Shown here: positions 1 to 12,000 of the stretch, piece by piece
Layout: the number at the start of each line of letters is the position of its first letter
Numbering within the stretch: position 1 is the stretch's first letter
From: Hexactinellida sp. DTS-2022
Taxonomy: Eukaryota; Porifera; Hexactinellida
NCBI GenBank assembly: GCA_028753945.1
Contig: JAPNXP010000015.1
Location: forward strand, 806,001-870,000
Length of the DNA stretch: 64,000 nucleotides
Direction of reading: 5' to 3'
Position numbers and translations under genes: made by a program
The notes under the pieces: generated by a model
The model's database searches: none
What the model saw: the letters and a program-made list of their open reading frames with translations, nothing else
Told to the model about the DNA's origin: nothing

Positions 1-3000
1 GATGAAGGAGAAGGAATTCAGTCTGGAAGACTACCAGAAAAAGCTACAAGGTATGTATTAACCTCGTTATTATGAACACGGATAAGGCGAAATATCAGTT
101 AAGGAGTACAGGTTTAATTCCCCTTGCCTATATAAATGCGAATGCTCCGGATTTTGGATAATACGAACTAATTTTGACTGTCCCCCTAGTACTTGTATTA
201 ACAAGAGTCTAGTACTGTATTTATTATTATTATAGTGTTTATTATTATTATTATTATTATTTAATATTATCATATTGGCTAAAGCTAGCTACCCCTAATC
301 GGGCGTAGAGATGACTTTGTTCTTCTTGGGGCCCTCCTGGCTGGAGGCGGTGCCCTTCCGCTTGCGGCTGGTGGGGGTGGAGCTGCGACTGGACCCCTGC
401 ATGGGTCCGGACCCGCTGGCCTCCCCCTCGTCCATGGATTGCTCCGCGCACCCCTCGCTGGGGAAGTCGGGCAGCGAGTCGCACTTCAGTTTCAGAGATC
501 CCAGTTCGAACTCGGCTGCCTGTAGCGCGGATTTGAGCTCGAATAGCAGCAGAATGTTGTTCCGAAGAACGTTGAATTGTTTGGTGACATTCTCCGTGGC
601 AATCGGCTTGCTGCCAATGCCCAGTTCATCCAGCATCTGGTCCATTGCCTTGGCGCGCTTGTTCGTCATCGTGTTCGGCACCTTGAGTCTGTAGCTGCGG
701 AGATAGGGCCCCGCCCCCCTCTCCTCCGTGATCCGGCTCAGCTGTTTGGTGAGGCTCCCTCTCTCCCTGTCTCTGTCTCTGTCTCTGTCTCGCTCGCGGC
801 GACTCTTGTCCCGCTTCTTGCTCGCGCTCCCGCGGCGCGCCTTCTCAGCTGGCCCCTTCTCGTCGGTTATCTCCACCTTCTCGATCAGCTTCTGCGCCGT
901 GTGCGATATCCGCTCTCTCTCCTACACGCACTATAAACCTCTTCTAACCATGGATAGCGGCCTGTAGTCGCAGGATATATATGGCAAAGATTAAAATTCG
1001 AAATTGACTGCTAAGTTATGGATTTCAGACAAGTTGGCCGCCCGAAAGAAAGAAATTAGATTGTCTGTGCACTAGATATAATACAGATATCCTACAGACA
1101 TAACATACCTTTCTCCTGTACTCCACCCTCCTGACCTCGTCCACCAGATAGTCGTGCTCCTCTATCTCCTCCTGCGAGCGAGAGAAGAGCAGCTGCAGCT
1201 GTTCCTTGCGCAGCCTCTCGTGTCGCAGGTCGTACGCAACCAGCGACTCGGAGAGATCCTCCCCCGGGACTGCCCTCAGTTTGGCCAGGCGATTGCAGAC
1301 CGTGTAGTAGCGGTCCTTCAGATCCTCCACTGAGCGCGAGGGGAACCTCGCTGTATCGTATCTGTCCTGTGTGTGATAACACGCATTTAATCAATGTACA
1401 GTAGAATCTGTCTAATCCGACACCCGCTGGGATAGGGAAAAATATCGTATTGCGAAATTGTCGGATTATGCAGGCTCTAATGCATAATCCTACGCTTATT
1501 GGGATAAGAAAAAGGGTCGGTTCTGCTGAATTCCGGATTATAGAGGGTCGGATTATGCAGGTTATACTATACATGCCTACCTTCATCACAATGAACCTCA
1601 GGTCGAACTGGTCGCACAGCTCCCATAGGTGCGCGGTCTCCTCCTGACTCCACTCGGTATCCTCCAGATGCATCTTGTACTCCTCCTCGCTGTATCGGGG
1701 CAGCCGCACGCTCTGGTTGAACTTGGCGTAGTGGTACTGCTGTCCCTCCTCCCCGGCCCGCGCCCAGTGGTGCAGCACTGCCTGGTCGCTCCGCGCGGGG
1801 TTTACGAAGGGGGTCCATTTCCATGCGCTCACCTTCTGAATGCCCAGCTTAGCCTTCATCTGCTTGTAGCCCAGCCCCGAGTCTATCTCTATGTCCGGGA
1901 GCAGCTTCTGCACCCCCTCCCCCTCGCGCAGGGCCTTCACCTCTCGGTTCGTGCCCTCCGGGACATTCGCGCTACCCGCTCTCTTCTTCGCCTTCTTGCC
2001 CTGAGTCTGGGAGAGCAGCTGCTCCCTGCGACTCGCGGTGGGAGCCTCCTGGCTGTCCTCGCCTCGCCTCGCTTCTAGGATGTCTTTCACGTCTCTAACA
2101 GCCATGCTATACTATGCTCTCTAAATATACTGGTTGTGATTATGGACTCAAGGGCTGCTCAAACGTTACGTAACGCGAAATTACCGAATATTAGACACCT
2201 CCATATGTCCACGCTTTTGTGTGACAGACCATTTGCAATACAAAATAGTCTATCACACATTGGCTAATCCCTCCCCTCTTGTTAGCATTACATAACGTTA
2301 AACGGAACATCGGATGTACTATTGTCCGATATTCTATTGAATATAGTATAATGATTATTCTGTTTGCAGCCAACAGCTCCCTGTGCGAGGAGCTAAAGCA
2401 GAAGGTGCCCAGACAGAGACGGGAAATAGAGAGTTTGGAAAATGAGATAGATCAGTACACACAGATGGAGAGTACTCTGGCGCCTAAAGTAGAGGCTGCA
2501 CAAAGACAGCTGATCGAGGGAAAATCTTCTCTCTCAGCTCACAAATCCAGAGGTGTGTTGTTTACACATCACACCTTACGTACCTGTTGTTCAATTTGTT
2601 TATTACCGAATTAGTTGATTCATAAGTACAGTGGAACCGGTTAATAACGGCAACCCAAGGGACTATCCAAAAATGGCTGATATGTACATGTTGAATTGTT
2701 GATTATAATATGGGAAGTCGTGTGGGGAGTGGGGACCTAAGCTAGTTGGCCATTATAGGCAGGTTACTGCCATTAGATAGAGAGGGCGTTATGGCAAGTT
2801 ATACTGTATATTGTTGTATAATATAATTATATAACAGGCCTATTTGTGTGTAGGGAAGTTGCTGGAGAGCTTGATGATGGCTAGAGAGGCCGGGCACATT
2901 CCGGGGATTATCGGTAGACTCGGCGATCTCGGTGAGAACTCAATACTATTCTTATAGACCCTCATTATACGATAGATTTTATATTATTAACTTTCTATTC

Positions 3001-6000
3001 TAATTATTCTACTTAGTTATAAACTATAAGATTATTCCCTAAATTCAATCTTATAAAGTTTATAAATGGCTGAAAAAATTGTGCCAAATGAGCCTCCGCG
3101 TGACGTAATAACCCCGCAGGCTAACTTGGTCCCCGAGACCCCAGTCCCCCTCAAGAGCTCCTCCCCCACCCCTTGCATCCTCGTTATGGGCATGGCAGGG
3201 GCTGGCAAAACCACGTTTGTCCAGAGACTGAGTGCGGATCTTCACGCCAAGGGTACACCCCCCTACGTCATCAACCTGGATCCCGCTGTCCTGAAAGTCC
3301 CGTACCCTGTCAATATTGATATCCGCGACACAGTTAACTACAAAGAGATAATGAAGCAGTACGGCCTAGGCCCTAACGGAGGTATAATGACTGCTCTCAA
3401 TTTATTCTCCACTCAGTTCGACCAGGTGCTGGCCTACATAGAGAAGAGCGCCAATAAGCACAGTCTGGTTATATTCGATACCCCCGGACAGCTGGAGGTG
3501 TTCACCTGGTCTGCTTCCGGTACGATTATAACCGACACACTCGGTGCGACTCTCCCTACCATCGTAGTGTATGTGTTGGACACTTCTCGGAGCGTCAGCC
3601 CCACCACCTTCATGTCCAATATGCTGAATGCCTGCTCCATCCTATACAAGACAACGCTACCATTCATCCTAGTCATGAACAAGTGCGATATTATCGACAA
3701 CGGGTTTGTGGTTGAGTGGATGAAGGACTTCACTGTGTTCAGACAGGCCATGTCGCAGGAGACCAGCTTCATGTCTAACCTGGTCCAGTCCATGAGTCTC
3801 GCTCTGGAGGAGTTCTACTCTAACATAGCCAGTGTGGGCGTGTCCGCCCTCACCGGGATGGGGATCAGCGAGTTCCTCGCGGCAGTCGACACCGCGACTG
3901 TGGAGTACTGGGACTATCTGGCCAGACGCAAGAGGAGAGAGGCGGAGGCAGGCGAGAAGCTGAAGGAGATGGAGAAGGAGAGACTCACCGAAGTTAAGAA
4001 GCGGAGCGGAAAGGGGAAGAGGGTTATAATGGGGTTTGACCTCTCCCTGCAGCCCGAGTTGGACTCGGACGATGAGCCGTACGGAGTGGGGGGAGAGAGT
4101 CCCGACGAGGATCCGGACCATGGACACGACGAAGAGTTTGGCGAATCCTGACAAAATACTTTATTAGATCAGAGATATTTTGATGCTACTTGTTGTTAGA
4201 ATGCATTAATGGACAGGGTCTTGAGAATCATGATATATTATAGGATTTATTATAGGATTTATTTCCCTCAATTGTGCTGGAATGTATAAGAACCCTCCTC
4301 TACTCCTCTAGCCTCGATAGACCAGAAGTATGACGTAGCTATCAGCACCGCTTGCCCCTTCCTGGAGCACATCCTCGTGGACACAGCTGACACGAGTGTG
4401 AAGTGCATAAAGTTCCTACAGCAGCATGGGCTAGGCAGAGCCAGCTTCTCCATTCTGGACAAGATGGAGGTGAACAGGGCGCAGGCTGTAAAGCCCTTCC
4501 ACGGGCCTGAAAATATTCCTAGACTTTTTGATTTACTTCATGTAAGTTTGGTGTTTTATACCTAATCAAGTGCCGAAACATTAGTAATTTCATCAGTGTG
4601 GTATTATATTATATTGTATTGTATGTTAACAATTGCTGTTCACAGATTCAGAGTGACCTGTATATGCCTGCGTTATACTATGGAATGAGAGATACACTGG
4701 TAGCTAACAACCTCGAAGAAGCAACCAATATAGGTACATATACATGCACTCTAATGTTTGTTCATTCGCGTTTTACTGTTTGTGTTTGTCTCTAAAGGAA
4801 TGGGGATTGGCAGAGGCGGAGAGAGGTACCGAGTGGTGTCTCTGGCAGGAGACCTGGTGGAGAAGAGTGGCACCATGTCTGGGGGAGGGAAACAGGTGTC
4901 TCGCGGCAGAATGTCTGCGAATATTCAGCAAGAGATAAGCCCCGTCCAGGTTTGTTATATTTTTATATAAAAATACTTAAAAATGTGCATATAATTTTTT
5001 GTTGTATCATTTAATAAGAATTTATGGATTGAATGTTGGTAATTTTTTGACGTCAGAATTTTATTGTGAATGGCAAAAAGAAACGTGGTTCGTCTGGGGC
5101 TCGAACCCAGGACCTTCTGCGTGTAAAGCAGACGTGATAGCCACTACACCAACGAACCAAGATTGACTTATTATCTCTTAGAATCTAGCTTTTAGAATAT
5201 TGAAAAACTTGAACTTGAATTTTCCAAAGAGTAATTTTATTAAAAGGCTCCCTTAATATGATATGAATTAATCCATTTAGAGCCTCTTTCTTATTTATTG
5301 ATCATTGCCCTGTGATGAGCTGTACTACAGCATATTGCTCCTACAGATTATAATAATATGCTGAGGTGTTATACTGAGGGTTTAATTGATACTTTATCAA
5401 AACGCATGTTCGATTTGTAAGCAGTCAAGTATTCCTTACTCTATTTCCTTGCCTTTGTTACATTTCTAGAATCATCAGTATTTATTGAATCATAGATATG
5501 ACACAAGAGCATAGCATTCTATGCAAGGAATTATCCAGGAGCGCAAGACGCTCCTTTTGAGCATGATTTTTGGAAAATTTGAGTTTAGGAACGCGAAAAT
5601 TTGGAATTCTCTCCTATACCGTAACATTAATTTGTGATTTAGACGTATGGAAATTGGATCAGACCAAGATGCATATTTATTATTTACAGATGGATATGGA
5701 TGTATAATATCCTGATTCTATGCTAAGCCAATGCAGATATGATTGGCTTTAGGTCTCAGCTATTCAGTTTATGACTGTAGGTAGAGAGCCTTGAGAAGGA
5801 GGCTGCTAAGTACAAGCACGATTTGGAGGAGAGCCAGAAGCGCAAGAGAGCCGCGGAGAGTCGACTCTCCGTCCTAAGGACTGAGATCCAGGAGAACGAG
5901 AGCAGACTGCAGAAAGCAACCATGGACATAGAGTTCTGCACCGAGCAGTGTCAGGTGTACACAACTCAATTACAGGAGCTGAAGACAAACAGAGTAACTG

Positions 6001-9000
6001 TCGACCCTAAAGAGGTGGAGAAGCTGGAGAGGAAACTCAGAGACTGCAAAGAGACCTACAGTGAGATCCATGCACAGTTCTCAAAATCCGAAGCAGCGGT
6101 TCAGAAGTTGGACGACAAGATTCGAGCTATGGGAGCTGACAAAGTGGAAGCGCAGCAGAGCAGAATTAGCTCTGTAAAGAAGGAACTGGAAGAAGTGAAA
6201 GATGTAATCTCAAAAGCAAACGTAAGTTTAATTAACCATTAATAATAAATAAAAAATAATTAATAACCATGTCATAACTAAGGGGATATTACATAATCCA
6301 ATTACACAATCTTATATTAAATATAGTATTATTAAGATTCTTACAACTCATCATCTTGTTCCATCCCACTATTCATCATACGTATTCTTTCCTCATTTTG
6401 AGTTGGAATTTCTGCCATCTCTATTCCCTGCTCCTTAGTAGTATGCCTCATGATTCTGCGGTATTTGTTCCCCTTATAGCGACAGCATTGCATTAAGAAT
6501 ATAATTATCCATGGAATGAGGGAGAGCGTCACAGCAGCCCCTGCAATTGAGTATGCGATCTTAGTTTGGTATGTTGCTTCTGTTGCATCGGACACACACT
6601 TCTTTGTAGCATTATCGAACTTAAATCCTGCATAACAAGTGCACCAGTGAGAAGATCCGTTAAACTCACACTTCTGTTCACAGCCACCATTCCTGGTGCC
6701 ACATGGGTTGCTAGGAGAGAGACACAGGAATGCCCCCACAGTGCTAACACAGGTGGTGTTGTCTGCACAGGGAGAGGGAGCACGCGAACATGCGTCTAGA
6801 TCGACACACGCGGAATCTGACACCTGTCCGTAGCCGGGCGGACAGGCGCTGCACTGGTAGCCGGCGGCTGTGTCGTAGCAGGAGAGGGGAGAGGGACAGA
6901 GAGGGTTGGACCGATTGAGACACTGCAGCGAGAGCGAGAGCGGGGCACACGATTGGTAAGTGGAGGGGGATGTTGGTGTTGCATTGACTGATTCCTGTGG
7001 GTACTGACAAGTGGGTTCGTTAATAAAGCTAAAATGGAATTTGCTCACTGCTACAGACATCCATTGGAGAGGACAGGAACAGTTGAGTGGATTGTCTGAT
7101 ACATCCACAGTTGCTAGCCGCGGCAGCTGCTGTAATGTTTGGGAGGATAGGAATGCGATGTTGTTGCGGGAGAGAGATATGTGCGTCAGAGCCCGCGCGT
7201 CCCGGAACTGGTTCTCCGAGATATATCGGATGTTGTTGCCGGGCAGAGAGAGTGCAGTGAGAGAGGTTAGGCCTCTGAACGCAAGCTCTGATAAACCGAC
7301 TGTCGATTGGCGGGAAGATACGAATAGATATTCCAGCTGATCGAGTCCTCCCACGAATTCCTCTCCCACATACACGTTGCTATGCTGGGAGAGAGTTGAC
7401 TGGTATATATCGAGATATGTGAGTGCGTGTAGAAGGGAGAAGGAGGGGGGGGAGTAGAATGATGTGTTTTGTAAGGTTATCTTCTCGATTCGGATAAATT
7501 GTGAGAAGAATGCACTGTTTGGTATCGTAAAACTCCCTATACCGCTTATAGCTAAGGTGCGTAGATTAGAGACATTGTTTGTGGCAGTTAGATTGACAGT
7601 TTTAATCTGTTGTTGGTTATATATAGCAAGATAGAATATATTATTAGCCAACATGTCTAGCCTTATATCTCCATCTAGAGAGCTGGTTATACTAATATTC
7701 ATAGTAAGAACGCTGCTGTCTTTACTGCTGCAAACTCTAATTCCTTCATTCACTGCTGATGTGTTGTTCCCGCATATAATAAAGTGAATTGTAATACTTC
7801 CATCCTGTGTACAAAACTCACAATTGCATGCTTCTTCATATAAACACTCCGGGACCTGTATATTGTAGCACTGTTGTTGTCCACCAGTGATACAAATTAG
7901 AATTAACGCTAAACACAGTAACTGCATATTATATTTGTGTACAAACTGCACTAGTGTGAATCGCTAAAATCTCCACATTTATATCCAGCAACCACCTTTG
8001 TAAGAAGATACCCATTTGGGTTTGGAAGTTTACGTAATGCACAATTATATGTTGATTGCATGATTGATTTTATGAGAGACTTCTAGTGACGTTATTTGCT
8101 CATTCTATTACTGTTCTAAGTTACTGTATTTCTCACTGGTAGTATTAACTTGATTAAAATAGTTCATTAACAGGTTAAAGGTTTTAGTTACTATTTTTGA
8201 GTATCGATAGTGGTAACTTACTCTGTCTCCAAATTGGATATCCCTGTGCATAATATATAAGTATGGATTAGAATAGTATTTCATTTGATAAGATATGCAG
8301 TATATATGTTTTGTGCTGTGTTTAGCGTTAATTCTAATTTGTATCACTGGTGGACAACAACAGTGCTACGATATACAGGTCCCGGAGTGTTTATATGAAG
8401 AAGCATTCAAGTGTAAGTTTTGTACACAGGATGGAATTAATATAATTCACTTTATTATATGCGGGAACAACATATCAGCAGTGAATGATGGAATTAGAGC
8501 TTGTAGCAGTAAAGACAGCAGTATTCTTGCTATGAATATTAGTATAACCAGCTCTCTAGATGGAGATATAAGGCTAGACATGTTAGCTAATAATATACTC
8601 CATCTTGCTATATATAACCAACAACAGATTCAAACCGTCAACCTAACTGCCAGTAAGAAAGTCCCTAATCTACGTACCTTAGCTATAAGCGGTATAGGGA
8701 GTTTCACGATACCAAACAGTGCATTCTTCTCACAGTTTATCCGAATCGAGAAGATAACTTTACAAAACACATCATTCTACTCTCCCCCCTCCTTCTCCCA
8801 ACTACACGCACTCACATATCTCGATATATACCAGTCAACTCTCTCCCAGCATAGCAACGTGCATGTGGGAGAGGAATTCGTGGGAGGACTCGATCAGCTG
8901 GAACATCTATTCGTATCTTCCCGCCAATCGACAGTCGGTTTATCAGAGCTTGCGTTCAGAGGCCTAACCTCTCTCACTGCACTCTCTCTGCCCGGCAACA

Positions 9001-12000
9001 ACATCCAATCTATCTCCGAGAATCAGTTCCGGGACGCGCGGGCTCTGACGCACATATCTCTCTCCCGCAACAACATCGCATTCCTATCCTCCCAAACATT
9101 ACAGCAGCTGCCGCGGCTAGCAACTGTGGATGTATCAGACAATCCACTCAACTGTTCCTGTCCTCTCCAATGGATGTCTGTAGCAGTGAGCAAATTCCAT
9201 TTTAGCTTTATTAACGAACCCACTTGTCAGTACCCACAGGAATCAGTCAATGCAACACCAACATCCCCCTCCACTTACCAATCGTGTGCCCCGCTCTCGC
9301 TCTCGCTGCAGTGTCTCAATCGGTCCAACCCTCTCTGTCCCTCTCCCCTCTCCTGCTACGACACAGCCGCCGGCTACCAGTGCAGCGCCTGTCCGCCCGG
9401 CTACGGACAGGTGTCAGATTCCGCGTGTGTCGATCTAGACGCATGTTCGCGTGCTCCCTCTCCCTGTGCAGACAACACCACCTGTGTTAGCACTGTGGGG
9501 GCATTCCTGTGTCTCTCTCCTAGCAACCCATGTGGCACCAGGAATGGTGGCTGTGAACAGAAGTGTGAGTTTAACGGCTCTTCTCACTGGTGCACTTGTT
9601 ATGCAGGATTTAAGTTCGATAATGCTACTTCGGGACTGTGTAGGTATGAGGGCAGCTATTCAGATTCCATTGCATACAAACTGTTGCTAGGCATATTTAT
9701 CCCACTGTGCATCATCTCGTGGATATTCATCGCGGCTATAGTCTTTGTATTTTGCTATTCTAACTATCAGCATAGGAGATACAAGCTACTCGGTCCTAAT
9801 ACAGAGTCCCCTCATGTGCCTACTGGACCCCCGGAAGCTGCTCCTCTCATTAACAGCGAAGGCATTGGAGACTCTGATGGCAGTAGTGAAGCCTTATATA
9901 TAGAAAATTAGACGAGTATAATTATTTCTTGTAACTTGAATATATGTATATTAGTAACTTGGACCTGTCTAATTTTAACATTTAATTAAAAACTTGTTTT
10001 GAATACAGTATAGTATACCCCACCCCTTGCCACATTTAATCAATCAATTCAACCAAGCAAAACTTTTTGCTTTATATTTTGGTTTTTAAAATTGAGATCA
10101 AAATGATGATTGGTTAGGGATATGTACTTATAACATTCGCTCTCGTTACATCGCATTTATACAATTACAATTGACTGCATATATGTTTGACATCAGCTGA
10201 TTACCAGGTTATCTCTCCAAGGTTGGAATCGCGTCTAACGAGCGGAACCTCGCCAAGTGCCGGGACCAGATAGAGTCCTGTCTGTCGGACATAACTGAGG
10301 CGGAGGCCAGGAAGCTGAGGGTGTCAGCTGATCTGTCGGCTCTGGAGCAGGACGTGACGCGAGCGATGGGAGAGTTTGAGAAGTCTGTTGCGGGCAGAGA
10401 GGAGCTCCGAGAGGAGGTAGAGCAGATTAAGAGCGAGCTCACGCTGCTCACCAACTCTCTTAACCGGCAGAAGATAGAACTGCAGGACCTGATGCACGAG
10501 AAGGAGAAGTTAGTTCTCCTCTCACTTAGTGGATCTAGAAATACAATTAGTGAACTCCCGTTATAACGAAGTCGGATATAGCGAAATACCCGCTTATAAC
10601 GAAATGGAGATTTCCCCCAGAGCACTAAATGCGTTAATTATTATCATGTCCGTTTTATAACGAATATCCGGATTTAACGAAGGAATTTACTCCTCCCAAG
10701 CACTTCGTTATAACGAGAGTTCACTGTATTCTCTCACATGTAGACTAGACGCAATAGCGAAACAGTACAGGGATAAAGAGAAGCACTACAGAGACCAGCT
10801 GAAGAAATTAAAGTTTGAGAACGACTCGCCGTCTCCCCCCAGTGACGAGCAGCTGGAAGGAATGGTTAAGGGAGACATGACGATGGAGGTGTCAGTGGAG
10901 GAGGAGAAACTCGGCATTATGAAACCGAACCTTGCGGCTATCGCGGAGTACAGGAAGAAGGAAGAGGTCTACAAGAAAAGGTTTGTTAGTTTATATAGTC
11001 AGGTTCATTTATTATGAATAAGCAGACCTGACTTCACAATAAGCAGACCTGACTGTATACAGTATATTGTTTGTGAGCTCTCAGCTACTGTTTGTGTTTA
11101 GAATCGAGGATGTCGACCAGGTGACAGAAGCGCGAGACGCGAAGAAGAAGGAGTACGACGAGTTGCGGAATCGCAGACTGAGAGAGTTCATGGCTGGATT
11201 CAGCCAGATAACCATTAACCTTAAGGAGATGTACCAGATGCTGACACTGGGGGGAGACGCAGAGCTCGAGTTGGTAGACACCCTGGATCCATTCTCAGAG
11301 GGGATAATACTCAGCATACGCCCCCCTAGGAAGAGCTGGAAGAATATAAAGAACTTGTCTGGCGGAGAGAAGACTCTCAGCTCGCTAGCATTGGTATATA
11401 ATTAACTACAATCTATTGAATAGTGCTGTTAGTGTCAGACTCTAAGTAGAGGTTAAGCGTGGCTTCTTGCTGCTGTATCTGCTGCGCCTGTCGCTGCACG
11501 GTCCCCTCCAGCTCCCCCGCGTACGCCTGCAGCCCCTCTATGTACTGCAGCAGCTTAAGCTTCCTCTCGATCTCCTCTCGGAGTCGGGCGCGCGTCTTCT
11601 CCAGCTCTGTCCGCAGTCTGTCAATGTCTCCGTTGTTATCCCCACTAGTAGCCATGCTGATAGCTAGATAGTATATAGAACTCAGTTAGTACGAACACCA
11701 GGGGACGGCAAAATGCGTTCGGCTTATCCGGAATTCGTATTAACCAAATATCATTTGCATTGAAGAGGCTTTAAAGAGGACTGAAATAGTGTTCGTATTA
11801 ACCGGAATTTCGTATTATACGTGTTCATACTAACGAGGTTCTACAGTGCATAAAACTCCATTAGTGCAAATACCAGGGAAATATTTTTATTATCGCCTTA
11901 CCCGCATTTAATTTAACAAGCCCACTTGTTAAATTAAACAAGGATCATGGAGTATATCTTAGGGGCTGTTCAAACGTCACGTAATTACCCCTTACAGGTC

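Noticed and set aside
70-273. Minus-strand ORF with poly-Asn run
   Set aside because: Made by an ATT repeat and a transposable element in an SMC4 intron; no protein-like composition.
311-967. Plus-strand ORFs over the DMAP1 last exon
   Set aside because: Antisense shadows of the GC-rich DMAP1 exon; DMAP1 homology on the minus strand is clear.
6341-6358. DDEL C terminus of LRR receptor A as an ER-retrieval signal
   Set aside because: The protein is type I, so this end is cytosolic, and lumenal KDEL-type receptors would not see it.
10208-10221. Alternative SMC4 acceptor at 10207
   Set aside because: It breaks the reading phase with the exon ending at 6221; the acceptor at 10221 restores frame and family alignment.
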